NCBI GenBank assembly: GCA_946629405.1
Contig: CAMOXW010000087.1
Location: 1 to 7,510 of the forward strand
Length of the DNA: 7,510 nt
Direction: 5' to 3'
Source of the DNA: an uncultured Ruminococcus sp.
GTDB taxonomy: Bacteria > Bacillota_A > Clostridia > Oscillospirales > Ruminococcaceae
Within the stretch, counting starts at the first letter, position 1; the number at the start of each line of letters is the position of its first letter. The position numbers and the translations under genes were made by a program. Positions 1-6,284 of this stretch are shown one piece after another. Below the pieces are notes generated by a model, which saw only the letters and a program-made list of their open reading frames with translations, did not search any database and was not told where the DNA came from.

Positions 1-367
1 TGATCTCACCGCTTTCTGCTACTTCAAGGGTGTTGCAGAGGATGGTGGGCATACCGAGTTTCTTCATAAGAGGTGCAGCGAACTGCTCGAAAGTATCGCT
101 GAGGATCAGAACCTGGGTCCTGCTTCTGAGCTCATCGAGGAACTCCTTTGCACCGGGCATAGGGTCGATCTTTGCGATAGTGTCCTGGATCTCCCTGAGG
201 CCGAGGCCGTGCTCCTTGAGTATGCCGAGGCGCCACTTCATGAGCTTGTCATAATCGGGCTCATCGCGTGTGGTTTTTTTGAGCTCTGGGATCCCGCTTG
301 CCTCAGCGAAAGCGATCCAGATCTCCGGAACGAGAACTCCTTCAAGGTCGAGACAGGTTATATACAT
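1..367 (-). CDS. thrH: ThrH: bifunctional phosphoserine phosphatase / homoserine phosphotransferase (3' end beyond window)
   Basis: This is a HAD-superfamily enzyme. Known ThrH proteins dephosphorylate L-phosphoserine, the last step of serine synthesis, and can pass the phosphate to homoserine to make O-phosphohomoserine for threonine synthesis. The protein should be cytoplasmic. The 122 visible residues begin MYITCLDLEGVLVPEIWIAF, close to my memory of Pseudomonas ThrH. HAD motif I is DLEGV (residues 7-11), with D7 as the expected phosphoryl-accepting nucleophile and E9 in place of the usual second Asp, which is typical of ThrH. A cap-type segment with TTRDEPDYDKLMKWRL follows at 32-47, and motif II is LSDTF with S90. 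Motifs III and IV and about 80 residues lie beyond base 1, since the family is usually about 200 residues long. The ATG at 367-365 is preceded by GGAGGT at a 6-nt gap. It appears monocistronic from its own promoter. No frameshift is visible. Confidence 0.93.
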   Translation of the reverse strand, partial: MYITCLDLEGVLVPEIWIAFAEASGIPELKKTTRDEPDYDKLMKWRLGILKEHGLGLREIQDTIAKIDPMPGAKEFLDELRSRTQVLILSDTFEQFAAPLMKKLGMPTILCNTLEVAESGEI

Positions 368-373
368 AGTGAT

Positions 374-379
374 ACCTCC
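374..379 (-). promoter_or_regulatory. thrH ribosome binding site
   Basis: GGAGGT on the minus strand, 6 nt before the thrH ATG. It is a near-perfect Shine-Dalgarno sequence and fixes that start codon. Confidence 0.9.
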
Positions 380-391
380 ATAAAATAGATA

Positions 392-405
392 GTGAATTTT
401 TTCAC
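392..405. promoter_or_regulatory. Candidate operator in the thrH 5' leader
   Basis: An inverted repeat, GTGAA-4 nt-TTCAC, lies just downstream of the thrH -10 element at about the expected transcription start. A bound repressor there would block initiation. One arm is part of the octamer TTTTCACA (399-406), which also occurs upstream of htrA. The arms are short and the DNA is AT-rich, so the regulatory role is inference. Confidence 0.35.
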
Positions 406-411
406 ATTTTC

Positions 412-440
412 ATTATACAACATATCCCGCTGTTTGTAAA
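412..440 (-). promoter_or_regulatory. thrH sigma-A-type promoter
   Basis: On the minus strand, -35 TTTACA (440-435) and -10 TATAAT (417-412) are separated by exactly 17 bp. The start site should fall near 405, giving a leader of roughly 38 nt before the ATG. The -10 is perfect and the -35 matches consensus at five of six positions. Confidence 0.85.
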
Positions 441-448
441 GCTTTTTT

Positions 449-479
449 TAGAAAGTAATAGGGCGCACATTGTGCGCCC
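449..479 (-). terminator. Probable intrinsic terminator of htrA
   Basis: Bases 461-479 form a perfect palindrome: GGGCGCAC and GTGCGCCC flank a 3-base centre, giving an 8-bp GC-rich stem. On the minus strand it is followed by TATTACTTTCT, a broken and fairly weak U-tract. It lies about 100 nt past the htrA stop and just upstream of the thrH -35, where a terminator insulating the two units would be expected. The stem is certain; the efficiency is not, given the imperfect tail. Confidence 0.6.
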
Positions 480-577
480 GTAAGTAACGCATATTGTTAA
501 GAGCTGAAAGCTGTGGAGTCTGCTGTGTTCACATACTTAACCCCATCACCGAAGGCGATACCACTAATTATGAATTA
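480..577. other. htrA 3' untranslated spacer
   Basis: These 98 bases between the htrA stop and the terminator stem hold no supportable gene. The only structure seen is a small 6-bp stem with a 3-nt loop in the minus-strand RNA (559-545, ATCGCC-TTC-GGTGAT, one G-U pair) without a U-tail, so it is not a terminator by itself. A plus-strand open frame beginning at 494 runs antisense through htrA and looks like a shadow. Confidence 0.5.
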
Positions 578-1897
578 TTATTCACCGTCTGCCTCGTCAA
601 GTGTCAGGTCTACGGTCTGAGATTCGCCGCTTCTTGTGAAGGTGACCTCGATAGTATCTCCGGCGCTGTGCTGGTTTTTCAGAGCATTCAGCTCAGTTAT
701 AGATGTGATATCCTCGCCGTCAACCGCAGTGATAACGTCCCCCGTCTGGAGACCTGCCTTTTCAGCAGCGCTTCCCTCGGTCACAGAGGTAACATACACC
801 CCGACCGGGATACGGTACATACTTGCGGTCTGCTGGTCAACGTCCTGACAGGTTATTCCGAGCTGAGGCTTGCCTGTTACGAAGCCGTAGTCAATGAGGT
901 CCCTGACGATCTTCACTGCCTCGTTTGAAGGGATCGCAAAACCGATGTTGTCAATAGATGCTCCCGAATAGGACGAGGACATCTTCGAGGAATTTATGCC
1001 GATCACCTGTCCGTACATATTAATGAGCGGTCCGCCGGAGTTGCCTGAATTGATAGCCGCATCAGTCTGGAGAAGGGTCATGGACTGGTCGCTGATAGTC
1101 ACCTGTCGGTCCTTGCCCGAGATAACGCCGGTGGTTACAGTGTTTTTAAGGTCAAAGCCCAGCGGATTGCCGATCGCTATTACCGATTCACCGAGGCGAA
1201 GGGCGTCGCTGTTGCCGAATTCAGCCGCGGTCAGTCCGTCTGCCTTTATCCTGAGTACCGCTATATCGTAGTCTGTGTCATAGCCGATGACCTCTGCGCT
1301 GTACTCTGTATCGTCGCTGAGAACGACTGTGATGTTCTCCGAAAGTCCGGAATTGTACTCGCTGTCATAGATAACGTGCGCGTTGGTAACGATATAGCCG
1401 TCCTCCGAGATTATGAAGCCTGTTCCGGTCGCGGTGGCTGTTCTGGAGGAATTGTTCCCGCCGTTCATGCCGAAGCCGTAGAAGCTGCCGTAGCTCTGGG
1501 TCTGAACGGTAAATTCAGACTTTATACCTACTACTGAAGGGAGAAGCTTTTCAACAACATCCTCAGTTGAGAGTGCTGTCCCTGCCGAAGTGTTCGCTGT
1601 ACCGAGAAGGCTCATCGTGTCCGCCGTGATACCGCCGGAGCTTCTGTCAACGTACTCTGTGATTATCTTTGTGGTGGAAGCGCTGTTGTCCTCCGTTGCC
1701 CTATAAACAGCCACTGAACCGAAGGAGACCATTGCCATTGCCATGATGCCGGCTGCAAATCTGAGAGCTGTGCGCTTCTTTGAGGGAGCAGCGGTCACAG
1801 GCTGCTGAACGTAGGGGTTCTGTGCGGGTACGTTGAAGGCTGCGTCAACATCATATATATCCTTCATCTCATAATTGTTATTGAAATCGTTCATCAT
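578..1897 (-). CDS. htrA: HtrA/DegP-type membrane-anchored serine protease with C-terminal PDZ domain
   Basis: This is a trypsin-fold (S1C) protease that, by family knowledge, degrades or refolds misfolded exported proteins at the outer face of the membrane. From the ATG at 1897 it has 439 residues. About 43 polar cytoplasmic residues, including NPYVQQP, are followed by a membrane anchor at roughly 44-66. A Ser/Thr/Gly-rich linker comes next, then the protease domain at about 115-330 and a PDZ domain at about 342-434 (LQTGDVITAVDGEDI). The catalytic triad is visible: H174 in TNAHVI, D211 in DYDIAVLRI and S287 in NSGNSGGPL. The IGNPLG loop before the serine is also typical. A GTG nine bases upstream (1906) is in frame but only 2 nt from the AAAGGA ribosome binding site, so I prefer the ATG, 11 nt away. 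It is a single-gene unit with terminators on both sides. The usual length and all key residues indicate an active enzyme. Confidence 0.96.
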   Translation of the reverse strand: MMNDFNNNYEMKDIYDVDAAFNVPAQNPYVQQPVTAAPSKKRTALRFAAGIMAMAMVSFGSVAVYRATEDNSASTTKIITEYVDRSSGGITADTMSLLGTANTSAGTALSTEDVVEKLLPSVVGIKSEFTVQTQSYGSFYGFGMNGGNNSSRTATATGTGFIISEDGYIVTNAHVIYDSEYNSGLSENITVVLSDDTEYSAEVIGYDTDYDIAVLRIKADGLTAAEFGNSDALRLGESVIAIGNPLGFDLKNTVTTGVISGKDRQVTISDQSMTLLQTDAAINSGNSGGPLINMYGQVIGINSSKMSSSYSGASIDNIGFAIPSNEAVKIVRDLIDYGFVTGKPQLGITCQDVDQQTASMYRIPVGVYVTSVTEGSAAEKAGLQTGDVITAVDGEDITSITELNALKNQHSAGDTIEVTFTRSGESQTVDLTLDEADGE

Positions 1898-1908
1898 AAT
1901 ATTCACTT

Positions 1909-1914
1909 TCCTTT
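1909..1914 (-). promoter_or_regulatory. htrA ribosome binding site (start-deciding)
   Basis: AAAGGA on the minus strand. It is 11 nt from the ATG at 1897, 14 nt from the next ATG at 1894, and only 2 nt from the in-frame GTG at 1906. The spacing favours the first ATG, though it is slightly long. Confidence 0.6.
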
Positions 1915-1925
1915 AAGCTTTTTCT

Positions 1926-1942
1926 CTGAGGCTTTCCCTCAG
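1926..1942 (-). other. 5'-UTR stem-loop of htrA mRNA
   Basis: CTGAGG and CCTCAG form a 6-bp stem around a 5-nt loop. It starts only a few bases after the start site predicted from the TATAAT at 1959-1954, so it would sit at the 5' end of the transcript. Such hairpins can stabilise mRNA. It leaves the ribosome binding site free, so it does not look like an RNA thermometer. The function is inferred. Confidence 0.45.
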
Positions 1943-1953
1943 GCTATGGTTAT

Positions 1954-1982
1954 ATTATATATGCCCTTTGTGAAATCAGTTT
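1954..1982 (-). promoter_or_regulatory. Candidate htrA promoter with weak -35
   Basis: A perfect TATAAT lies at 1959-1954 in an AT-rich tract. At 17-bp spacing the -35 position reads AAACTG (1982-1977), a poor match, and no extended -10 TG is present. This pattern suits an activator-dependent or stress-controlled promoter. The box TGTGAAA (1969-1975, plus-strand sense) lies between the -35 and -10 positions and could be an operator. Confidence 0.5.
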
Positions 1983-2022
1983 GCGGTAATTGTATTTTTT
2001 CAGGTAATATTTTGTGTAGGAT

Positions 2023-2051
2023 TTTTCACATTCCTGACAGCTTTGTGAAAA
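2023..2051. promoter_or_regulatory. Inverted repeat TTTTCACA-N13-TGTGAAAA upstream of htrA
   Basis: Two perfect 8-bp arms (2023-2030 and 2044-2051) are 21 bp apart start to start, or two helical turns, as expected for a dimeric regulator contacting one DNA face. The site lies roughly 75-105 bp upstream of the predicted htrA start. A near copy of the box lies at 1969-1975, and the same octamer lies at 399-406 by the thrH promoter. I could not assign it to a known regulator. Confidence 0.45.
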
Positions 2052-2085
2052 CTGTCTCCGCAGATGAACATATTCTTCACAGTTT

Positions 2086-2116
2086 AAAAATAAAACGGCA
2101 GACTTCACGTCTGCCG
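2086..2116 (-). terminator. Intrinsic terminator of the ABC transporter-GH105 operon
   Basis: An 8-bp stem, CGGCAGAC/GTCTGCCG (2116-2096), with a 5-nt loop is followed on the minus strand by TTTTATTTTT (2095-2086). It begins five bases after the GH105 stop codon. Stem strength and U-tract both fit a strong Rho-independent terminator. Confidence 0.93.
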
Positions 2117-2121
2117 CTGTT

Positions 2122-3252
2122 TCAGGTCATATTCAGTTCTGTATAAGCCATGAGGAAGGGCGCGATGCCCTTTGCATCGTTTTCGGTGATCTGCTCGCTC
2201 AGGTAGTAGGCGGCTGAACCGTCCCTGTAGGGCAAACCTCCCAGCCCTGCCATAAGACAAATATTCTTCAGCACCGGTATGCCGTCACCGCCGAAGCTTA
2301 TATATTTGTCAGCAACCGCTCCGAATGCCTTTATACCGGCGTTTTTCACGTCATCGCCAGTCACCCCTAGCCTCGATGACTTCATCGCGGAATACGCAAA
2401 AAGCAGCGTTCCGCTCGTTTCCGGATAGTTCCCCGCAAGCTCCCTCCTGAGCGGAAGCTGCATCAGCATCCCCTCGTCTGTCATACATTCACCCAGCGCT
2501 CCGAGAAGTCCCTGCAGCATTTCAGAAGCCTCCTCATTATCCGGCAGGATAGCGCATATATCCGCAAGTCCTGCACTTAGCCAGCCAAGCGAACGCAGCC
2601 AGAATTCCCCTGAAAGCCCTGTCTCCGGGTCAGCCCATGCCTCGCGGCGGGATTCGTCCATAGCGTGATAATACAGACCCGTTTTTCTGTCCCGCATACG
2701 GCTGCGTATCGTCCGGAGCTGCGCCGAAACATCGCTGATAAGCTCCTCCCTGCCATTCATTACGCCGTATTCAGCCATGAACGGCAGAGCCATATATGCT
2801 CCGTCAAGCCACACCTGACAGGGATATATCGCCTTATGCCAGAAGCTTCCCGACTGTGTGCGCGGCTGTCGTTCAAGCTGACAGGTGAGGATATTCTCAG
2901 CCGCTGTGAGATACTTTTTCTGCCCTGTCCGCCTGTAGAGCCAGAGAAGATTTTTCCCGCCGTTCACATTGTCAAGGTTGAAGTCCCCGAAGTTCAGCGT
3001 GGGGATAGCCCCTTCCTCCGTGACGTAGGCATCCGTGAAGCGCCTGATATAGTCCCCGAGCCGCTCGTCCCCGCGAAGGTCACACAGCATCGCGCAAGCA
3101 CTCATCATGCAGGCGTCGATATAGTTCCACTTAGGCTGCTTGCGAAAGAGAAAGTTCTCCCTGTTCCAGAGCGGCGCAAGAGGGTCAGAGGGCAGTATCA
3201 CCCGCTCTATATAGGCATTTGCAGCCTTTTCATGATATGTTCCTGCTTTCAT
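2122..3252 (-). CDS. GH105 (GH88/105 superfamily) unsaturated uronyl hydrolase, likely unsaturated rhamnogalacturonyl hydrolase
   Basis: The enzyme removes the 4,5-unsaturated uronic acid from the non-reducing end of oligosaccharides made by polysaccharide lyases, by hydration of the double bond. It has 376 residues, matching the Bacillus subtilis YteR/YesR size. Family blocks seen in order are DNVNGGKNLLWLY (94-106), GSFWHK then YPCQVWLDGAYM (135-154), TGLYYHAMDES (191-201), FWLRSLGW (217-224), NYPETSGT (275-282) and RDGSAAYYLSEQITENDAKG (343-362). D150 should be the catalytic acid. W148, D150, H196, R220 and W224 keep the spacing I recall for YteR W141, D143, H189, R213 and W217. No signal peptide is present, so it should act in the cytoplasm on imported sugars. 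The ATG at 3252 overlaps the permease stop as ATGA and has GGAGGT 8 nt upstream. The frame stays open upstream to 3519, but that part lies inside the permease and is not homologous-looking. The exact substrate (rhamnogalacturonan or another uronide) cannot be read from sequence alone. Confidence 0.93.
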   Translation of the reverse strand: MKAGTYHEKAANAYIERVILPSDPLAPLWNRENFLFRKQPKWNYIDACMMSACAMLCDLRGDERLGDYIRRFTDAYVTEEGAIPTLNFGDFNLDNVNGGKNLLWLYRRTGQKKYLTAAENILTCQLERQPRTQSGSFWHKAIYPCQVWLDGAYMALPFMAEYGVMNGREELISDVSAQLRTIRSRMRDRKTGLYYHAMDESRREAWADPETGLSGEFWLRSLGWLSAGLADICAILPDNEEASEMLQGLLGALGECMTDEGMLMQLPLRRELAGNYPETSGTLLFAYSAMKSSRLGVTGDDVKNAGIKAFGAVADKYISFGGDGIPVLKNICLMAGLGGLPYRDGSAAYYLSEQITENDAKGIAPFLMAYTELNMT

Positions 3253-4076
3253 CCTGCAAGACCTCCGGCAGTTATCCCGCTTACAAATTTTTTCTGTGCG
3301 AGCGCAAATACGGCTACCGATGGTATCAGCCCTATGACCGACATCGCAATGACCTTGCACTGCTCGTATCCCTGACCGGTGCTGTCTACAGATAGCCTCA
3401 GAGCCAGTGACAGCGGATATTTTTCTACCGTTTGTATCATTATCAGCGGCTGGAGAAAGTCGTTCATCGTCCACAAAAATGTGAACACCGCAACTGATAT
3501 CACAGCCGGACGTATACACGGCAGAAGCACGAAAAACAGAGTTTTCAGCGTCCCGCAGCCGTCAATTCTTGCGGCCTCATCAAACTCCCTCGGGACCCTC
3601 CTGAAAAACTGTATAAGTATGAACACGAACATCCCCTCGCCTGCAAATGCCGACGGCGCGATCAGCGGAACGTAGGTGTCAAGCAGTCCGAGCCTGCTCC
3701 AGAGCAGGTACATCGGCATTATTGTTACAATCGCAGGCATGAACATCCCTGCCATGAGCATTGCGAAAAAGAACCGTTTGAGTGGAAAATCAAACCTTGC
3801 AAAGCCGTAGGCTACCAGCACCGACGACAGCACCGCAAGTACCGTCTTTGGCACGATCATCATAAAGGTGTTCATGAAATAGTGACCCATTGTGTAGGGT
3901 GTTACTGTCCTCCACGCGCTCCGGTAAACGCTCGTGTCAAAGCTGTCCGGCATGAACCAGACCGAGCTGAATATCTCGCTGTTCGACTTGAACGACGCGC
4001 CTATCAGCCATAGCATCGGGTAAAGCGTCACCGCTGCCATGAGGGTAAGTGCAATGTAAAGGGGAAGCTTTCTCAT
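3249..4076 (-). CDS. Carbohydrate ABC transporter permease, CUT1 family (MalG/YesQ type)
   Basis: This is the second of two integral-membrane subunits forming the sugar channel with the preceding permease. It has 275 residues, normal for the MalG side of the family. About six membrane segments are visible: near 6-28, 70-92, 103-125, 136-158, 187-210 and 242-262. The cytoplasmic EAA loop that docks the ATPase reads EFDEAARIDGCG (164-175) with the conserved EAA (167-169) and G173. The C-terminus QKKFVSGITAGGLAG is the standard ending of this subunit. Its ATG (4076) overlaps the upstream permease stop as ATGA, with AAGGGGT 8 nt before it. Its own TGA overlaps the GH105 start, so three genes are translationally linked. 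B. subtilis YesQ is the likely functional relative, by context rather than by residue-level evidence. Confidence 0.95.
   Translation of the reverse strand: MRKLPLYIALTLMAAVTLYPMLWLIGASFKSNSEIFSSVWFMPDSFDTSVYRSAWRTVTPYTMGHYFMNTFMMIVPKTVLAVLSSVLVAYGFARFDFPLKRFFFAMLMAGMFMPAIVTIMPMYLLWSRLGLLDTYVPLIAPSAFAGEGMFVFILIQFFRRVPREFDEAARIDGCGTLKTLFFVLLPCIRPAVISVAVFTFLWTMNDFLQPLIMIQTVEKYPLSLALRLSVDSTGQGYEQCKVIAMSVIGLIPSVAVFALAQKKFVSGITAGGLAG
3261..3266 (-). promoter_or_regulatory. GH105 ribosome binding site (start-deciding)
   Basis: GGAGGT lies within the last codons of the upstream permease, 8 nt before the ATG at 3252. It settles the start against the longer open frame reaching back to 3519. Confidence 0.88.
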
Positions 4077-4972
4077 TGCCTGTCACCCCTTCCACGCCGG
4101 TGCACTGCCGCAAACATCACTCCGACTACTGCGGATATCATCACGAAAAGCACCCACGATACCGCGTTCGCATAGCCTGCGTTCATGTCGTAGCGGAACA
4201 TCTCATCGTAGATGAGCATCCCGAGCGTGTATGTGCTTTTCAGAGGTCCGCCGCCTGTCAGCATATACGGAGCGTTGAATTCCTGCATAGCTGCGATGGC
4301 CTGCAATACAAGGTTTACGAAGATAACTCCCCTGAGCTGCGGCAGTGTTATCGCAAAAAATGCCCTTATGCTCCCGCAGCCGTCAACACGGGCTGCTTCA
4401 TAGAGCTCGCGGGGAATGTCCCTGAGCGCTGCAAGAAATATTATCATGGTCGAGCCGAATTCCCACAGCCTCAGCAGGATTATCACGAATATTGCCCTGT
4501 CAGGGTCGCCGTACCAGCTCACAGGCGAAGCTCCCAGCATATCAAGGAACTGGTTGACAAGTCCGCCTGAGGTGAACAGATAGTTCCACATGATAACAAC
4601 GGCAAGGTTCGCCCCGAGTATCGAGGGGATATAAAGCGCCGTCCGGTAAAAGCCTATCCCGCGCACCTCCGCATTGAGCAGCACGGCTGTCAGCAGCGAG
4701 ACAATGAGCTTGAGCGGCACAAGTATCACCGCATATCTCAGCGTGACCGTGACCGCCTTCCGGAAATTTTCATCACTGAGCATTGTTCTGTAATTCTCCA
4801 GCCCGACAAACTTCGCCGGACGTATGTTGTCATATTCCGTAAGCCCTATCACGAACGAGCATACGAAAGGATACAGCGTGAACAGCAGAAATCCCGCTAT
4901 AAACGGCAGTATCAGCAGCAAGCCCGTGTACCTGCTCACTCCGACCGGGTTGCTGTATGTGCGTTTCTTCAT
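4073..4972 (-). CDS. Carbohydrate ABC transporter permease, CUT1 family (MalF/UgpA/YesP type)
   Basis: This is the first membrane subunit of the importer, expected to pair with the next permease as a heterodimer. It has 299 residues, typical for the short MalF-type subunit of Gram-positive bacteria. A short basic N-tail precedes the first membrane segment (about 16-40). Other membrane segments lie near 78-100, 110-133, 160-182, 213-232 and 268-290. The EAA loop is ELYEAARVDGCGSIRAFF (189-206), with EAA at 192-194 and G198. The TGGGPLKSTYTL stretch (239-250) before the last segment is a family hallmark. The ATG at 4972 overlaps the binding-protein TGA as ATGA. The nearest Shine-Dalgarno-like sequence, GGAG at 4987-4984, is a longish 11 nt away, which suggests reliance on translational coupling. 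No ATP-binding subunit is encoded in the operon. Confidence 0.95.
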   Translation of the reverse strand: MKKRTYSNPVGVSRYTGLLLILPFIAGFLLFTLYPFVCSFVIGLTEYDNIRPAKFVGLENYRTMLSDENFRKAVTVTLRYAVILVPLKLIVSLLTAVLLNAEVRGIGFYRTALYIPSILGANLAVVIMWNYLFTSGGLVNQFLDMLGASPVSWYGDPDRAIFVIILLRLWEFGSTMIIFLAALRDIPRELYEAARVDGCGSIRAFFAITLPQLRGVIFVNLVLQAIAAMQEFNAPYMLTGGGPLKSTYTLGMLIYDEMFRYDMNAGYANAVSWVLFVMISAVVGVMFAAVHRRGRGDRQ

Positions 4973-6279
4973 TTTCTGATCTTCTCCAGATACTTTCCGA
5001 CTGAGGAATAGAGCTCCTCTGCGGCAGCCTCGGTGTCCTGAGTGCCGTAGGAAACGTTTTCGAGCGACGTGTTGCAGAACTCCCTCACCCTCGCGAGCTC
5101 CATATAGGGACTCACGGTCACAGTGTCCATATTTTCGAGCATTTCGTCATTATCCTGAGCCGGTCCGCTGAGCTTACCAGCAGCTTCAAGCCTTTCCTCC
5201 GCATATCGTGAAGCCGGTATACCGCGCGTCGTGCCAAGTATCTCAGCACAGTCTCCGTTGTTCAGGAGAAAGTCGATAAAAGCTGCCGCTTCATCCGGAT
5301 ACTTCGTATTGCGCGAGACCGCGTACAGCATTGAAGGCTTTATCATCCAGCCGGTACTGTTCCCGCCGCCGTCCGTGAGAAATGGCCCTGCCTGAAGAAC
5401 TCCATCCGGCAGAACTGATTCGTACTTGCCGACAGAGCTGCCCCATTCAAGCACTCCGGCGATCCTCCCGCCGATGAATTCGGACGACTGGTAAAGTGCA
5501 GCATTGCCGTCCTCGTCGGTCCTTGTACGGATAGTGCGGATGACATGGCTCTCCTCGAGCGTTTTGTAAAAATCGAGCGCCTCGCGGACGTCGTCCTTTG
5601 TGAAGCCGAGCTCACCGTCCATATTGATGAATTCCCTGCCGGTCTTCTGCTGAACGTAAACAACTGCCAGATACCAGGCTGTTCCGCCGGACTGGATATC
5701 AAGATCGAGCGGATAGTAGCCCTTTTCACCAAAACTGTCACCAAGCGCGATGAGCTCATCCCAAGTCGTTGGATAGGCTGCCCCGAGGCGCTTGTATATG
5801 TCAGAATTGTAGAACAGTCCCCTGCCAGTGACTGAGACAGTCACGGCATTGAGCTTGCCGTTAACCGTGCCGAAGGAAAGCACATCGTCCGTAAAGCCGG
5901 AGAGGTCGAGGTGCTGCGAGAGCTGTCCGAGGTCATAGAAGCCGTCGCCGTCAGGGGACATCGTCACGAGCCAGTCATAGTTTATCTGCATGACGTCGGG
6001 CTCAGTCCCGCCGCTTATCTGGGAGGCAGACTTTTCAGCCCAGCCGTCCCAGCCGCCGTATTCGGGCTTAATGGTTATCTCCGGGTGCAGCTCGTTCCAG
6101 AGTTCAATCGCCTTGAGAGTAGCTTCGTGGCGGTCATCGCCGCCCCACCATGAGAATCTTAATGTACACTCATCGAGCTTGCCGTCGGGTTCAGTGACTG
6201 AGGTCTTTTGCGTGCTGCCGCAGGCAGAGAGGGTCAATACGCAGCCAAGCGCTGCGGCTCTGAGAATATTGAGTTTCAT
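4969..6279 (-). CDS. Lipoprotein extracellular solute-binding protein of a CUT1 sugar ABC transporter
   Basis: This is the substrate-capturing subunit (SBP_bac_1 type), 436 residues long. The N-terminus has a basic start, a hydrophobic stretch and a lipobox LSAC ending at C20. It should therefore be cleaved by signal peptidase II and lipid-anchored to the outer face of the membrane. The mature part opens with a Ser/Thr/Lys linker, then LRFSWWGGDDRHEATLKAIE (40-59), the usual first strand and helix of this family. Later family-like stretches include EPDVMQINYDWL, AYPTTWDEL and KYPDEAAAFIDFLLN. Trp and Tyr are frequent, as in carbohydrate binders. The ATG at 6279 has GGGGGTG 5 nt upstream and lies behind a consensus promoter. 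As first gene before two permeases and GH105, it probably binds unsaturated-uronate-capped oligosaccharides. Ligand identity is inferred from context only. Confidence 0.95.
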   Translation of the reverse strand: MKLNILRAAALGCVLTLSACGSTQKTSVTEPDGKLDECTLRFSWWGGDDRHEATLKAIELWNELHPEITIKPEYGGWDGWAEKSASQISGGTEPDVMQINYDWLVTMSPDGDGFYDLGQLSQHLDLSGFTDDVLSFGTVNGKLNAVTVSVTGRGLFYNSDIYKRLGAAYPTTWDELIALGDSFGEKGYYPLDLDIQSGGTAWYLAVVYVQQKTGREFINMDGELGFTKDDVREALDFYKTLEESHVIRTIRTRTDEDGNAALYQSSEFIGGRIAGVLEWGSSVGKYESVLPDGVLQAGPFLTDGGGNSTGWMIKPSMLYAVSRNTKYPDEAAAFIDFLLNNGDCAEILGTTRGIPASRYAEERLEAAGKLSGPAQDNDEMLENMDTVTVSPYMELARVREFCNTSLENVSYGTQDTEAAAEELYSSVGKYLEKIRK

Positions 6280-6284
6280 ACTCC

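Noticed and set aside
391..408. ARG-box-like sequence in the thrH leader.
   Set aside because: The left half TGAAT fits, but the right half is two bases too close and ends TTCAC, so the full 18-bp ArgR consensus is not met.
494..928. Plus-strand open frame of 144 codons opposite the htrA 3' end.
   Set aside because: It covers the PDZ-coding region on the other strand, with no recognisable protein features. Most of it is fixed by the htrA codons.
1926..1942. RNA thermometer or riboswitch in the htrA leader.
   Set aside because: The stem-loop does not enclose the ribosome binding site or start codon, and the leader is too short for a known riboswitch class.
1907..2121. CtsR or CIRCE heat-shock operator upstream of htrA.
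   Set aside because: Neither the tandem GGTCAAA heptads of CtsR nor the TTAGCACTC-N9-GAGTGCTAA CIRCE element is present. The repeats seen are of the TTTTCACA type.
1946..2146. Small plus-strand open frame of 66 codons in the htrA upstream region.
   Set aside because: It has no Shine-Dalgarno sequence, runs through the operon terminator stem into the GH105 gene, and lies over regulatory sequence.
2665..3375. Long plus-strand open frame of 236 codons opposite GH105.
   Set aside because: It is antisense to a well-supported enzyme, has no convincing ribosome binding site or domain, and its composition is that expected from a complementary frame in moderately GC-rich coding DNA.
3253..3519. Upstream in-frame extension of the GH105 reading frame to a possible start at 3519.
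   Set aside because: It lies inside the permease gene in another frame. The translated extension is Cys/Arg-rich and unlike GH105, while the ATG at 3252 has a strong ribosome binding site and an ATGA coupling.
4049..4570. Plus-strand open frame of 173 codons opposite the first permease.
   Set aside because: Cys-, His- and Arg-rich translation without hydrophobic core pattern, antisense to a clear membrane protein gene.
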